Part shown: piece by piece, positions 53,857 to 64,000 of the stretch
How positions within the stretch are numbered: the stretch's first letter is position 1
Layout: each line of letters opens with the position of its first letter
Origin: Pristionchus mayeri
Taxonomy: Eukaryota > Nematoda > Chromadorea > Rhabditida > Neodiplogasteridae
Length of the DNA stretch: 64,000 bases
Assembly (NCBI GenBank): GCA_036245805.1
Contig: BTRK01000004.1
Span: forward strand, 15,066,001-15,130,000
Direction: 5' to 3'
Program-made: the position numbers and the translations under genes
Notes under the pieces: model-generated
What the model saw: the letters and a program-made list of their open reading frames with translations, nothing else
What the model was told of the DNA's origin: nothing
Databases searched by the model: none

Positions 53857-56743
53857 ATGCCCAAGCGATTAGACTGCCTTATCTGCACTGCGCCAACGAA
53901 ATTCACACGTCTCGGAGCCCAAGTCTGTCGGTACGTTTGTTGTTGTTGTTTTTGATGGTGTGCATAGTTGAATTTGAGACAGAAGTAGGCATCAAGAGCT
54001 TAATTTAGACAGTTAATCATTTCCGAAGTTACGCTCAAAATATCCCCTTTCAACCGTGCTTTCCCGAGCTTTTATTTTGTGACAGTGCAATATTACCTTT
54101 CAACTGAAATCGAAATCGATAGTTGTTTGCTTGAAGTTCATACATTGAAGTGCATGTGCGGCGTTCTACAAAAGGACAGTGACAGCCGAGCGCACGTTCA
54201 AGTGCCGAGCAGGCGATGGACAGTGTACAATCAGGAAACGTGAGTCGTTTTTTACATAATTATTTTGATATTCATAGATTGAAGGGTCTTTAGTTTTCTC
54301 AAAAGCTCTGTAAAATCTTTACGACCTCCTCTATTCCGAAGGGATAAGAATCTAGGCACATTACCGAGTCCACTTTAGACGCAGACTCAAAAAGACAACA
54401 TCTGCGCCGTAGCCATGTGTAGGGACCATAGTCTACCGATTTTCGAGGACTAGAGAATATTTGCGATTTATTTGGAGAACATATCTGTTTTCAGATGTGA
54501 ATTACATTTGTCGAAGCTGCCGCTACGACAAGTGCGTTGAATTGCGGATGACCTATAACGTGAAGACGAGCAAGACGGAGAAGAAGGAGAAAAAGGCAGT
54601 CGATTCGGCTGCTGTGACTTCTTTTGTTAAATATGATGTAATTGACGATTCGCCGTCAACCTCAACGTCGGCGACGTCGTCTGAAGCCTCAAAGATGACG
54701 GAAAACTCGTCACTGATAGACCGGATGGAGGTGGAGTACAAGTGAGACGAACTGTGATGTTTGCTCTATGGAAATCAGCAATATGAATCACCATGATAGT
54801 ATGGTCATTGATCTATGTTAGGATGAATGAAACTTGAGCGTGCAGTGACAGACTGATACTATGCCTTGATATGGAAAACTAATAACAACAACCTTTCAGG
54901 GCGTCGTATAATCGGAGAGTTGCGCAGGAGAAGGAATACGCCCTACAACGCAACCTACAACCATACAAACACAATACTGAGGTGCGATTCTTGAATTTTT
55001 TAACCTGTAAATTCGAATATCCCAGGAGTTCTTCATCGCAAACTTTAACGCTTTTTACGAGACTTTCCGAATCGCGATCAAAGATCAGACAACAATAGCT
55101 AAGAATGTGTTCGAGGATTTCGAGAGTCTTCCAATCGATCATCGGGTATGTAGACTCTATTTTCCGTTGAATGTCCTATAACTTCAGGTGACATTGTTCA
55201 AAAGTTTCGTCAGCAAATTATCAGTGATAGAATGCGTGTATTTTACACAGAAATATTGTAAAAACAACGACATGTGAGTCAATTACTTTTGTATACCATA
55301 AGGCTCTCATTGTCTTTGGGGGATCTATAATTATTTCATATTTTCGATAGCTCTTGGGATTTGGGGCATATATAAGTGCCTCGGGGGACATTCCCTCTAA
55401 ACGGAAATACCCTCTCAACACAGAGAGAGCCATATAAAAAGCGGAAAACAGTGAAAACAGTACTTTTTTTTCCGCAAATAGTAACCCTCGCTCATAACGT
55501 TACCTGCATCAGGTTCATGGCTTCCCTCATCACTTGCGCAGATTTGAACAACATGGACCAGTGGACTCCCCCTTCAGAGGACGCATCCAAAAACGATGCT
55601 TTAAAAGCGTAAGTGACATTTTTGTTTGAATAGGAGATGGGGATACTCAGAAATCCTCGTGGATGTAAAGAACTGCTTGTGTTCTTCATAAAACCGGAGG
55701 AAGGGCAAGGGTGGTCAATAAAGGCTGATGATACGCACCATTGTCCTTCCCCCAGCTTTGCGAAGTATTTTTTCGTTTTTTTTTCAAAGGCGAAATTCGT
55801 ATTCACAGAATTGATCACTAATTGTAAGTAGATCCCAAATTCGTTTTAAAAAGTTGTGTGCTTGATTCCTGAGATCCCCTAAATGGCACATGACAATGGG
55901 ATTAGTAAAATGGGCACGCGATTTTCCCAGAATAGAGACGACATCGAGTGTGGAAAAATATGACTACTATTAATTTCTTTAGTGAAATGATTTTTTGCAG
56001 GACTGTGCGAAGCTTCACGGACGACTACAACGACCTGCTGCCGATGATCCTGATGGAGGAGATGACGGAACGAGAGTTCTACGCCACCGCCGTGCTCTGC
56101 TACTGCGACATGGGTCAGTGAACACCTGTTTCATATGAGATAAACGAGCCTCCGTCACTTTCTTTTCAATATTAGATCGCTTTAGAGAGTGTGATAAATG
56201 AATAGATAAGCCCGCAATAAATCTGATTATGCGATGTCAGCGAGCGCATTCTTTTGTAACTGTACTCTATTAATTGTCAGAGTGATACAAGCATTGCAGG
56301 GATTCGAGAATATGGAGAAGAATATAGTAAAGATATTTTGATATGTTTTCCAATTCTTCAGATGTTTCATGATTTCTTATCACATTCGATTCATTAGTCA
56401 AATTGAAATTATAACCCATTGCAGATACGTCACAGCATCTACCCGAGGAGATCGTGCAGAGCACGCAGAAACTACGGAAGCAAGTATTCGAGGAGCTGCA
56501 AGATTACTACCGAAACGAGCTGAAACTCGACGACTTTTCAAAACGACTCGGAAATCTGATGACCATGGTTCACGGCGCTGGGGTGAACGCTTGTTACATT
56601 TTAAAGTATAAATTGCGTTGATTTTTAAAAGTAAATAATTTTAGGAAGCTGGTATTTTGATGATCGAGGAGATGCGAATGTACGTGACGATGTTCGACGT
56701 TTATTCGGACGATCAATTCTTCCGCGAATTCTTCTCGGAGTGA
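53857..56743 (+). CDS. Nuclear hormone receptor NHR-3
   Basis: Ten exons: 53857-53930, 54151-54239, 54495-54741, 54900-54981, 55026-55145, 55188-55273, 55513-55608, 56001-56113, 56425-56582 and 56645-56743, predicting 387 residues. Finger 1 cysteines are C7, C10, C24 and C27 (CRACAAFYKR). Finger 2 cysteines are C43, C50, C60 and C63 (CRSCRYDKCVELRM). The hinge is unusually Lys-rich (KTEKKEKKA) and then Ser/Thr-rich (DDSPSTSTSATSSEASK). The ligand-binding domain includes EFFIANFNAFYETFRIAI, TEREFYATAVLCYC, DDFSKRLGNL and ends FDVYSDDQFFREFFSE. The protein starts only six residues before the first finger. It is a different subfamily from NHR-1/2, with another exon layout. Transcribed away from NHR-2. 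Confidence 0.92.
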
Positions 56744-57024
56744 ATATGCACAAATGAACATAATGTATCACCGATGAATAAGATTAATCAGTGCTTCGAT
56801 GTCTCATCATAACGCTGATATCGGAAGACCCAACATATATTGCAAGAGAGAGAACGTGATACTAATGGAAGAGGGCCATATGAAGACAATTCGAAAGTGT
56901 TTTTATACATTTATCGGATTTTTTTTTCCAACAGTTTTAAAATAATGATCACAGTGTAAAATTGATCTGGCATCTGAATAATCAAATGTTCGTCAAAACA
57001 ACCCGAAACAAACTGAGATCATCA
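56744..57024. other. Convergent 3' spacer NHR-3/NHR-4
   Basis: 281 bp between two convergent stop codons. AT-rich, no repeat or gene seen. Confidence 0.6.
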
Positions 57025-60000
57025 TTATGAATGATAGATCGTTTCTGCGAATGGAACGCGATGCTTGTAGAGTCCCATTGCAATGATGAGGATATGCTGG
57101 CTCTGCAAACATGAAATTTGTGAAAAATATACTTCAACGAATCATTTTTAAGTAATACCTTCTGGAAATCTGTTATTTTGGTTACCACATCAATGATTGA
57201 TAGCAGTTTAACGAAGATTGAGGGGCCCTCAAATTCGACATTTGATTTGTGAATGCCTAGAAAGACTCACTTCCTTTATTCCATGCTTGGCTAGCACATA
57301 GGAAAACAACATTTTGGCATATCTGAAAAAAATGATTTAATATTTCTTACGACACCGAATATCTGATTCACTTTTCTCGCTCATTTTGAAGCATATTGCC
57401 ATCGTTAGGAGCTAGTCCATTCAGCACTGAATGGAGTGTTGTAGATGGAATCGAAATGATGGTAAACTAACATGGATTGAGGGTGAGGATTCTCTTCAGC
57501 AGTGTGTACTCCCGTCGATCCATTTTCGCCTGTCAAATTTTCAGGAACATGCCGAGGAATTTCCTCACCTCTCTTATCGTCGCAATTATGTTAGTATGCA
57601 CACGGCACGTACCGCGACCTTGCGATTGTCTGAAAGGAATCCTTGAAATACAGTAAAGAATCATGAAATAATGATAAACAATATGATAATCGGCAATGAC
57701 TTGCATGGCACTGCTCCAGCTCATTGTGCCCCCATCTGGGTATAGTGTTCTATCGGAGTGATGGGAGTAGGAGTAGAAAGCCGCGGTGAAATTCGAACAA
57801 GCGAGTGCAGAGGCGATCAGCGCTCGCTAAATAAGCATTATTGTTGCATTGCTTTGTGGTGAAGAAGTAATAGGCAAATAATGTGTGCAAACCTTTGAGC
57901 TGTCCTCCATTCCATGATAACGAGGCAGCGCCTTGATGAATTCTATTGCGTAGACAACATCCTGCAAATATAGCTATCCGGTTTCAATGGCAAATACAAA
58001 GTTACCTGAAATAACCACAGTTTCTTCGTTGTGTAATCAAAGTCGCTCAAGTCTATGCATATTTTGTGTTTGATGATGAGCTTAAACTGATGATGTTTAG
58101 TAATTTTGAAAGCTATTCTACCTCAGAGACTAAAAGATTCGCCAATGATGGATGAAATGGCTGAATTCGCATGGGCTAAAGTAAATTTGTTTAGGGTCCA
58201 TTTCAGAATGACTCTAGGAGTAATTTTGTGAAAAAACGGAAAGTCATACAAAACATCGATCACCTCAAATTCTATACCAAGTTTGGATGGTCCATAAAAG
58301 AATTCGTCTATGGTCAACCCCTCCACAAATCTTGGGCAGTATGCTGACTTTCTGAAAATATTAGCTTTTACTGATGAAGAGATATGCCCGAAAGATGGTG
58401 TTTTGATCAGTAAGAGCTCAAATGAATCATACCTCAATCGATCGTGAGCATCTTCCAAGAGGAGCATGTCGATCATTATCTTGTCCGATTTGCACTCGAT
58501 TGACAGTGGACGAATTGTAGTTAGGGGTTCCTGAACATGAACATCACAGTTTTTCTCTGTTTCTTAGACACACATTCAAAGGTTTCATGTACAAGTTCAG
58601 GATGGAATTGCATCGAACATATTCAACTCACTATAAATTCCCCATGAAGATTATCTTTTTCCAATTTGATGGTTGGCTTTTCATATCCTGAGGTATCTTA
58701 ATGCAGCATTATGAATCTGATTGGAAGTGTTTTCATCCGTATCATTCGAATTTTATTATAGCATGCGTGAATTTGTGTTATTTGTGCTTCCAGTAATGCT
58801 AATGGCAAGACACATACTCGTTTCTTCCTTACTGGAGGTGGACGGTTGACAACCATAATCCCTGCGATTACTTTGCTGTTGAGATCGCTGAAATCATTTG
58901 AAATTACTTGCTTGGATTTAAATTCTTCGCATTTATCCTGCACTATTCCACGAACAATTAATTTCTCATTGTTGGAGTTTTTATTGGACAAATATTAGTC
59001 ACCTCCAAATCTTCCTTTACACGCAAGAACTTCTGAACTACCGGATTCCGATCGGGATCTTTGAGGGTGAGAAGGAATAGCGGATTCATGCCTCCATTCA
59101 AGCACCTATCAAGTCTACAGACACGGCAAGACTGGAGAGATTCTGGAAAATATAGTACGTTATCTATTGTTAGCACTCTTGCGAAATTCTGTCAGGTTGT
59201 CAGGAAAGTAATTGTAGATTTTCGAATTTTCGATTTTGAGAAACCCCGTCCTTTGTTTCCTCATGATTATCATATTGATGTTTATACTCGTTGAGTCCTG
59301 GGATACTCTTTCCATCGCACATTGGTTCAAGCCTTTTCATTTGGTATTGAGGATACAGGTTGAAGTCAAATTTATATCAATGCAGAGTTGCACTGATAAC
59401 ATTTTGGCCCAGCAATCCATGGAGAACTAAGTGATGGCAAATTTTATGGCATGTGCGAAAAGTACGATATACGCCCATCACAATACAACACATCAGTCTG
59501 ATGCGTAACGAAAATCCTGTCTGAAAAATCAGTCATTTGTAGCATTGCCCATTGGGAACGCCATCATAAATGCTTGAATGGAGCTTGTACCCGCAACAAT
59601 AAACTTATGGAAACCACATGCAGTAGAACTAAAAGCACCTTTCGTGCTCAGCTAAAAATTGTATTTATATGTGTTTGCAATACTTCTGTCAAAACATGCA
59701 GCTCTCACCACCCTGAAGCTGAAATATGAACGTCGAAATTCGACTATATGACAACTTCCTGATTCCAGAATTGGTGAAAAGTCCTAACTTTTGTGGTTAC
59801 ATGTTAGAGCTACTCTTCATCTACCAGTATTCGGCTGGGCTAAGTGAGGATATAGCTTACTTTTGAGGAAATGAATTCATTCACCGTACACCAAAAATCG
59901 AAATTTTGGCGATGTTGACCTTTATTCAACAATCCTGAAAATCCATGTTTTCTAAAAGTAGAAAAGGCGAGAGTTGAAATGTTTCTCAGTAATATGTAGC

Positions 60001-61174
60001 TCCATAGTGTATCCTGGAAGCGCACTTATATAGAAGACAGTTTGAATAATTATCGATGCAGGAAACATTATCGCTTGAGAAGTGTTAACTCGGTAGGAGT
60101 TGAATTAAATGGTGTGTAAGTCGTGCTATGTTTAGACAAGAACGGCCTTAGACCTAATTTTCGAAAGAACTGCGAATGGGCTTCTCACTACACTATATGA
60201 AACGTTTCAGCCATTATTCCCCTCAAAATACGAGAGGCGAAAAATATTTTCAGAAAAGATAGAAAATGTCACATATGGTGAAACTTGAATTTTTCGGAAA
60301 CCCAAAGAGCATGAAGCGATTTGAACACATGCATATATTGGCCAAGTCAACCCCTAATATGCACTAAATAGCTAGCTTGAGATCGTTAACGAAAATGATT
60401 TCAGGATGGTTCAAACATCAAGGTCCAAATCTACAATTACTTTAATGACAGCCTAATAATACAGTTTTTGGGCTAACAAATGTTAATAGTGAATCACATT
60501 TAGTGTTATTGATCACGAGTGCACGATGACTCATAAGCTTACAGCAAAAGTCTCGAAGATTCATGTACTTTAGCAAATCAATCTAGATAAGTGAAAATTG
60601 ATTGATCATATCGTTTTACCATATTTAGACTTCATTTACGAGTGCTCAGGATTGCGGACAAATTGAGTGATCTCGTGAAGAATGAACAAACCCACTGTTC
60701 TTTGCACAAGCTCCATTCTTGGGGCATCCTTGGTAATGCCGCTCTTCCATCACTGCCCGTCGGAAGAACGTCTTGCAGGAGCAGCACGAGGGCGCCTGCG
60801 CTTGAATTAATCGAATCTATCATCGGTTTTGTTGTCAATACGTTTCTCATCTTCTCATCAGTTGCTATACTTAACATACATATATCACCTTAGAGCCACA
60901 CTATTTTGCCATCAATTATACATGATATGAACAAGCTCCACAGGTTTTCTGGCTAGCGTGAACAAAAGCAAGTCAACTAAATGCAACAAACAAGAAGTGG
61001 TAAGATAATTGGTGCGGCTTTCAAACGCGTATTGCCCACCTCATAGTGATAGCCCGAAGCAGCTGAGCCGCAACCAACGCACGTCGTGGGTCTGCATTCT
61101 TGCTTCTAAATTGTTTTCTGAACATTTTTAGGACACAATTATAAATTAACCTCAGTTCGATTCCGCCTTGTCAT
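57025..61174 (-). CDS. Nuclear hormone receptor NHR-4
   Basis: Seventeen minus-strand exons: 61174-61151, 61105-61040, 60795-60696, 59142-59003, 58887-58818, 58687-58632, 58530-58433, 58351-58264, 58086-58006, 57961-57893, 57826-57701, 57629-57609, 57529-57472, 57426-57372, 57322-57271, 57227-57159 and 57102-57025, predicting about 416 residues. Finger 1 uses C17, C20, C34 and C37 (CVGCGSAASGYHYEAPSCCS, then KTFFRRAV). Finger 2 uses C54, C60, C69 and C72 (SCRVCRLDRCLNGGM). This is the 'GYHYGVPSC' class of nematode receptors, clearly distinct from NHR-1/2/3. The ligand-binding domain shows DYTTKKLWLFQDVVYAIEF, TLYPDGG, DRREYTLLKRI and NEREKYAKMLFSYVL. The 21-bp exon 12 uses the weak donor GTGCCG and is the least certain. 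A decayed mariner-like element fills intron 3. Confidence 0.88.
59192..60456. mobile_element. Decayed mariner-like element (M6) in NHR-4 intron 3
   Basis: The left end TCAGGTTGTCAGGAAAGTAA and the complement of the right end TTAGGCTGTCATTAAAGTAA share about 26 of 30 positions. Length 1265 bp, the same as M1. TA survives only on the right side. No transposase frame remains. Confidence 0.7.
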
Positions 61175-62314
61175 TAGTTAGATAAGTGAGAGTGAATGGA
61201 ATGAACAGGCCAGAAAGGAAGAAAATCCGCTGCAAGGGAACTAGATTGTGGGAGAAAATCGAGAATACGTGTGCGATATCGGAGCCTAGTGGGAGTGCGT
61301 GTGCTTTGGCATTAATAACGACTTGATGTGTGGTCTTTGATCGTGAACAAAGGGAGGCGAGCAGGGCGCTGTGCGTGTCTTTCGTACACTTGACTCTCTG
61401 GCGTCTCTCCTCGCACCCTTCACTCTCCCTCGCTTTCTCTCGATCTCTGTCCATCTCGTACGACTAGGAATCGGGAGATCAGGAAAGATATATAAAGTGA
61501 AACTTTGAGATAGGATGTGAACGAAAGAGAGAGGAAGTGAAAGGGAGGGGGGGGGAGATCGAGATCTCGATTTATCGGATAGTACTGGCGCATACAAATG
61601 ATAACCAATTATGAATTACCAAGGGACACGCGGTATATGCAGTACATGTAATTGGAAAAGAAAATGAAACCATTTCGGAGAAGGCTCCTAGATCATCAAC
61701 TGTATGACGAATCTATTCTAAATCATTCCCGCTGATTATCACTTCTGCTAGCCACAAAAATCGCCTTCTCCCGGTGCTCTAAGATCAGTTTTAATCCATT
61801 CGTTTATGGCCCCGAGATTTTTGTACCCACGACCATGTAATTGACTTTGTGATTTCATTTTAATGAGTCCGTAAAATTGTATTTCGTGAAACTAGCTTGA
61901 AGCGAGTAATACCAATTCACGAGAGGAAATTGTTCAATTGTCGATGACGAAACGCCAATACCCCCTTAAAAGAGGTAACAAATATATTTTTCATACGCCA
62001 CCTGAGTCCATAGTCCGGGCCTCTTCTTATCGTTGAAAGCTTGACGTGCACGCAATAAAATGCATCAGAGAAGAGTATAGTACTGATGATTGAACAATAC
62101 TAAGCTTTGCTAAACATGTATCAACGATAAGCTGCAACATCAACACCAGCACTAACCGGTCGCCATGTTGACCTTACTCTATTTCTGCTCCCTCGCGTGC
62201 GTTTTCATATCTTCTTGACCACGAAAAGAGAGCAAGAGGGAACCAAAGGAAGGAAAGACTCCTTGAGGTTGGGGAAGAAAAGATTTTGGCTTGCCCCCAT
62301 CCAAACTGCAAATG
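61175..62314. other. No gene recognised
   Basis: Upstream of NHR-4. It contains an A/G-rich tract at 61500-61560 and otherwise unremarkable sequence. Probably the NHR-4 promoter region plus spacer. Confidence 0.45.
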
Positions 62315-63153
62315 GGGGGTATGACAGAAGCGCAACGACAAAAGCGCAAAGTGCCAAAACGACAAAAGCGCAACCGACAAAAGCGCAACGACAAAAGCGC
62401 AAAGTGCCAAAAACGACAAAAGCGCAACCGACAAAAGCGCAACGACAAAAGCGCAACTCGAAATATCTCTCGAGAGAGGGGTGATTCTGCTTCGGGGTTG
62501 GTATCAACTAATTACTATTAATTAGCAGTATCTTCCCTGAGGGCATATTAGTGACGTCACTGAAAAAAGTGACGTCAATATTTTTAGACGTATAGGGGTT
62601 CCTGGTTAAAAATCGTGATAAAAGTTTGTGTTGGATCTAGACGACGTATCAATGCCCACACAATCTACGATACACCATATTTAATTTGTCGGCTACCGTA
62701 TCCCGATACACCATAATCTGTCAGAGATATGCTCACAAGATGATGGAGAACGACCCGGTTTTATCTGACATATCTCAACTAGATTATGGTGTATCGGGAT
62801 ACGGTAGCCGACAAATTAAATATGGTGTATCGTAGATTGTGTGGGTATTGAAAAAAATTAAATATGGTGTATCGTAGTTTGCGTTGGATCTATACGTCGT
62901 ATAGATCCAACGCAAACTTTTATCACTATTTTTTACCATGAACCCCTATATGGTTAAAAATAGTGACGTCACTTTTTTCAGTGACTTCACTAATATGCCC
63001 TCAGGGAAGATACTGCTAATTAATAGTAATTAGTTGATACCAACCCCGAAGCAGAATCACCCCTCTCTCGAGAGATATTTCGAGTTGCGCTTTTGTCGTT
63101 GCGATTTTTGAAACCTAGTTGCGCTTTTGTCGTTGCGCTTCTATCATACCCCC
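62315..63153. mobile_element. Foldback element with 8-bp target duplication
   Basis: The ends GGGGGTATGACAGAAGCGCA and the near-complement (ending TCATACCCCC) are flanked by perfect TGCAAATG duplications (62307-62314 and 63154-63161). The left end holds a tandem array (62329-62458) of CGACAAAAGCGCAA units. Inner arms pair over about 300 bp, with nested copies of a GGTGTATCG motif around 62660-62890. No transposase. Confidence 0.85.
62329..62458. repeat. Subterminal tandem repeat CGACAAAAGCGCAA
   Basis: About seven units of a 14-20 bp motif. They are organised in a higher-order repeat of about 56 bp with AAGTGCCAA spacers. Only two or three complementary units remain at the right end (63085-63140). 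Confidence 0.85.
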
Positions 63154-64000
63154 TGCAAATGTGCGGCTTGACGTGTGTACCTCTCATGTGATGCAATCAT
63201 CACTCTTTTCATTTTCCCTGGATGTGAGGTGGGCACGACTATATGAGAAGACTACGTCCGACATCGATAGCACAAAACACTCGTGCATATGTACTTCCCA
63301 CTGACTGCAAGAGTGTGGTAACGGAGCAATCATTGACCACTTGGCAAGAATTTTTTCACGCGCAAAGTGGGAAGTAGAACGTGTATCAAGTGAGGGGAAT
63401 CGAATGTTTGTGCAAGCAGCAACCCAATATATCCAGAACGTGGGATTTTCATAGAGCGCCAGCGACGCGAAGCGGGAACTCCAATACAATAGGAAACTAA
63501 ATTGGAGATTCGATAAATGATTTGTGCAAGGTGCGAAGAACAAATTAAGGAGAAATGCCATCTTGCCATGGTCGAGCTCCGGCATCCCCCCGTGTGTCAT
63601 GTGTAACATGTACACAACAGTGTATCTAGGATGAACTCGCTCATCTTATCAGATGTCTCTTAACACTGATAAGATGAATGAACACTGATTCAGTTAGATC
63701 TATGTGCAATATCAAGCAGCAGTTGGAAAATAATTGTATGACATAAGATGCGACAGCTAGATTGATGTACCAGCTAGATATTCAAAGCGCCGATAGGGCG
63801 TGTAGGGCAGAAAATGATTTATTCTTGCAAACAATTCTAAATAAGTGCCACAATGCGAGGGAGAACTACTTTCACAGATCATATGTAGCTGATGAGATAT
63901 ATGACATGTTCTCTCTCTGATTGTTAATAAACCGTTGGTGTACCTATCTATCTTACAATGTCGGCACTCTCTTTACTCTCTCTTTAGAAAATGTAGAGTA
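63154..64000. other. No gene recognised
   Basis: One minus-strand frame is open at 63184-63615, but it has no motif and no clear start or splice context. A short inverted repeat (CTTATCAG...CTGATAAG) lies near 63645-63675. AATAAA at about 63927 follows a transcript-like stretch that could belong to something off the right edge. Confidence 0.4.

Noticed and set aside
57533..57600. Minus-strand stretch reading EVRKFLGMFLKI before a TGA, suggesting NHR-4 is a pseudogene.
   Set aside because: Ending exon 12 at 57609 (donor GTGCCG) and starting exon 13 at 57529 keeps phase and gives a normal ligand-binding-domain sequence without the stop. The donor is weak, so this is not certain.
62329..62458. 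Regular repeats considered as a CRISPR-like array.
   Set aside because: Eukaryotic window, units are contiguous without unique spacers, and the array is the end of a foldback transposon.
62197..62521. Several overlapping ORFs with repetitive Gln/Lys/Arg or Phe/Cys/Arg sequence.
   Set aside because: They are translations of the CGACAAAAGCGCAA tandem array, open in many frames because the unit lacks stops.

Overview
The window looks like nuclear DNA from a nematode. It has many small exons with short GT-AG introns ending in TTTCAG-like acceptors, expanded divergent nuclear hormone receptors (NHRs), serpentine chemoreceptors and a BEL/Pao retrotransposon primed by tRNA-Gly. The many-small-exon structure of the receptors would fit a diplogastrid such as Pristionchus, but the genus is an inference.

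Layout. 1-7.4 kb: a mariner-like remnant, small hairpin and palindrome repeats, and a Str-type chemoreceptor gene on the minus strand (5494-7414). 7.6-24.6 kb: a repeat block with four long palindromic elements. One of them (9375-20787) is split by a complete BEL/Pao retrotransposon (10136-20514, minus strand). That retrotransposon carries an intact maT-type DD37D mariner (14009-15299, plus strand) and has a truncated mariner-like element in its 5' LTR. A hAT-like element with 8-bp target duplications lies at 22516-23183. 24.6-33.7 kb: an unrecognised spliced gene (26161-27331, plus), a trypsin-inhibitor-like (TIL) gene (27641-28355, minus), a second 7TM receptor (30322-32629, minus) and a tRNA-Arg-like gene lacking 2 nt. 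34.1-37.7 kb: two tandem seven-exon genes for small secreted Gly/Ala-rich proteins, each with a TATA box.

38.5-61.2 kb: four NHR genes in alternating orientation. NHR-1 (plus) and NHR-2 (minus) converge and are inverted paralogues with matching exon architecture. NHR-2 and NHR-3 (plus) diverge from a 651-bp spacer. NHR-3 and NHR-4 (minus) converge with 281 bp between stop codons. Their introns are heavily invaded by transposons: hAT-like, maT-like, mariner-like and TTAA-flanked palindromes. 61.2-64 kb: no gene recognised; a foldback element with an 8-bp target duplication and minisatellite-like ends lies at 62315-63153.

Most real genes are split into exons of 20-250 bp and are invisible as single ORFs. 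Exon models were assembled by reading splice sites, phase and protein motifs, and by comparing paralogues within the window. No database search was possible, so family names rest on recognised motifs.
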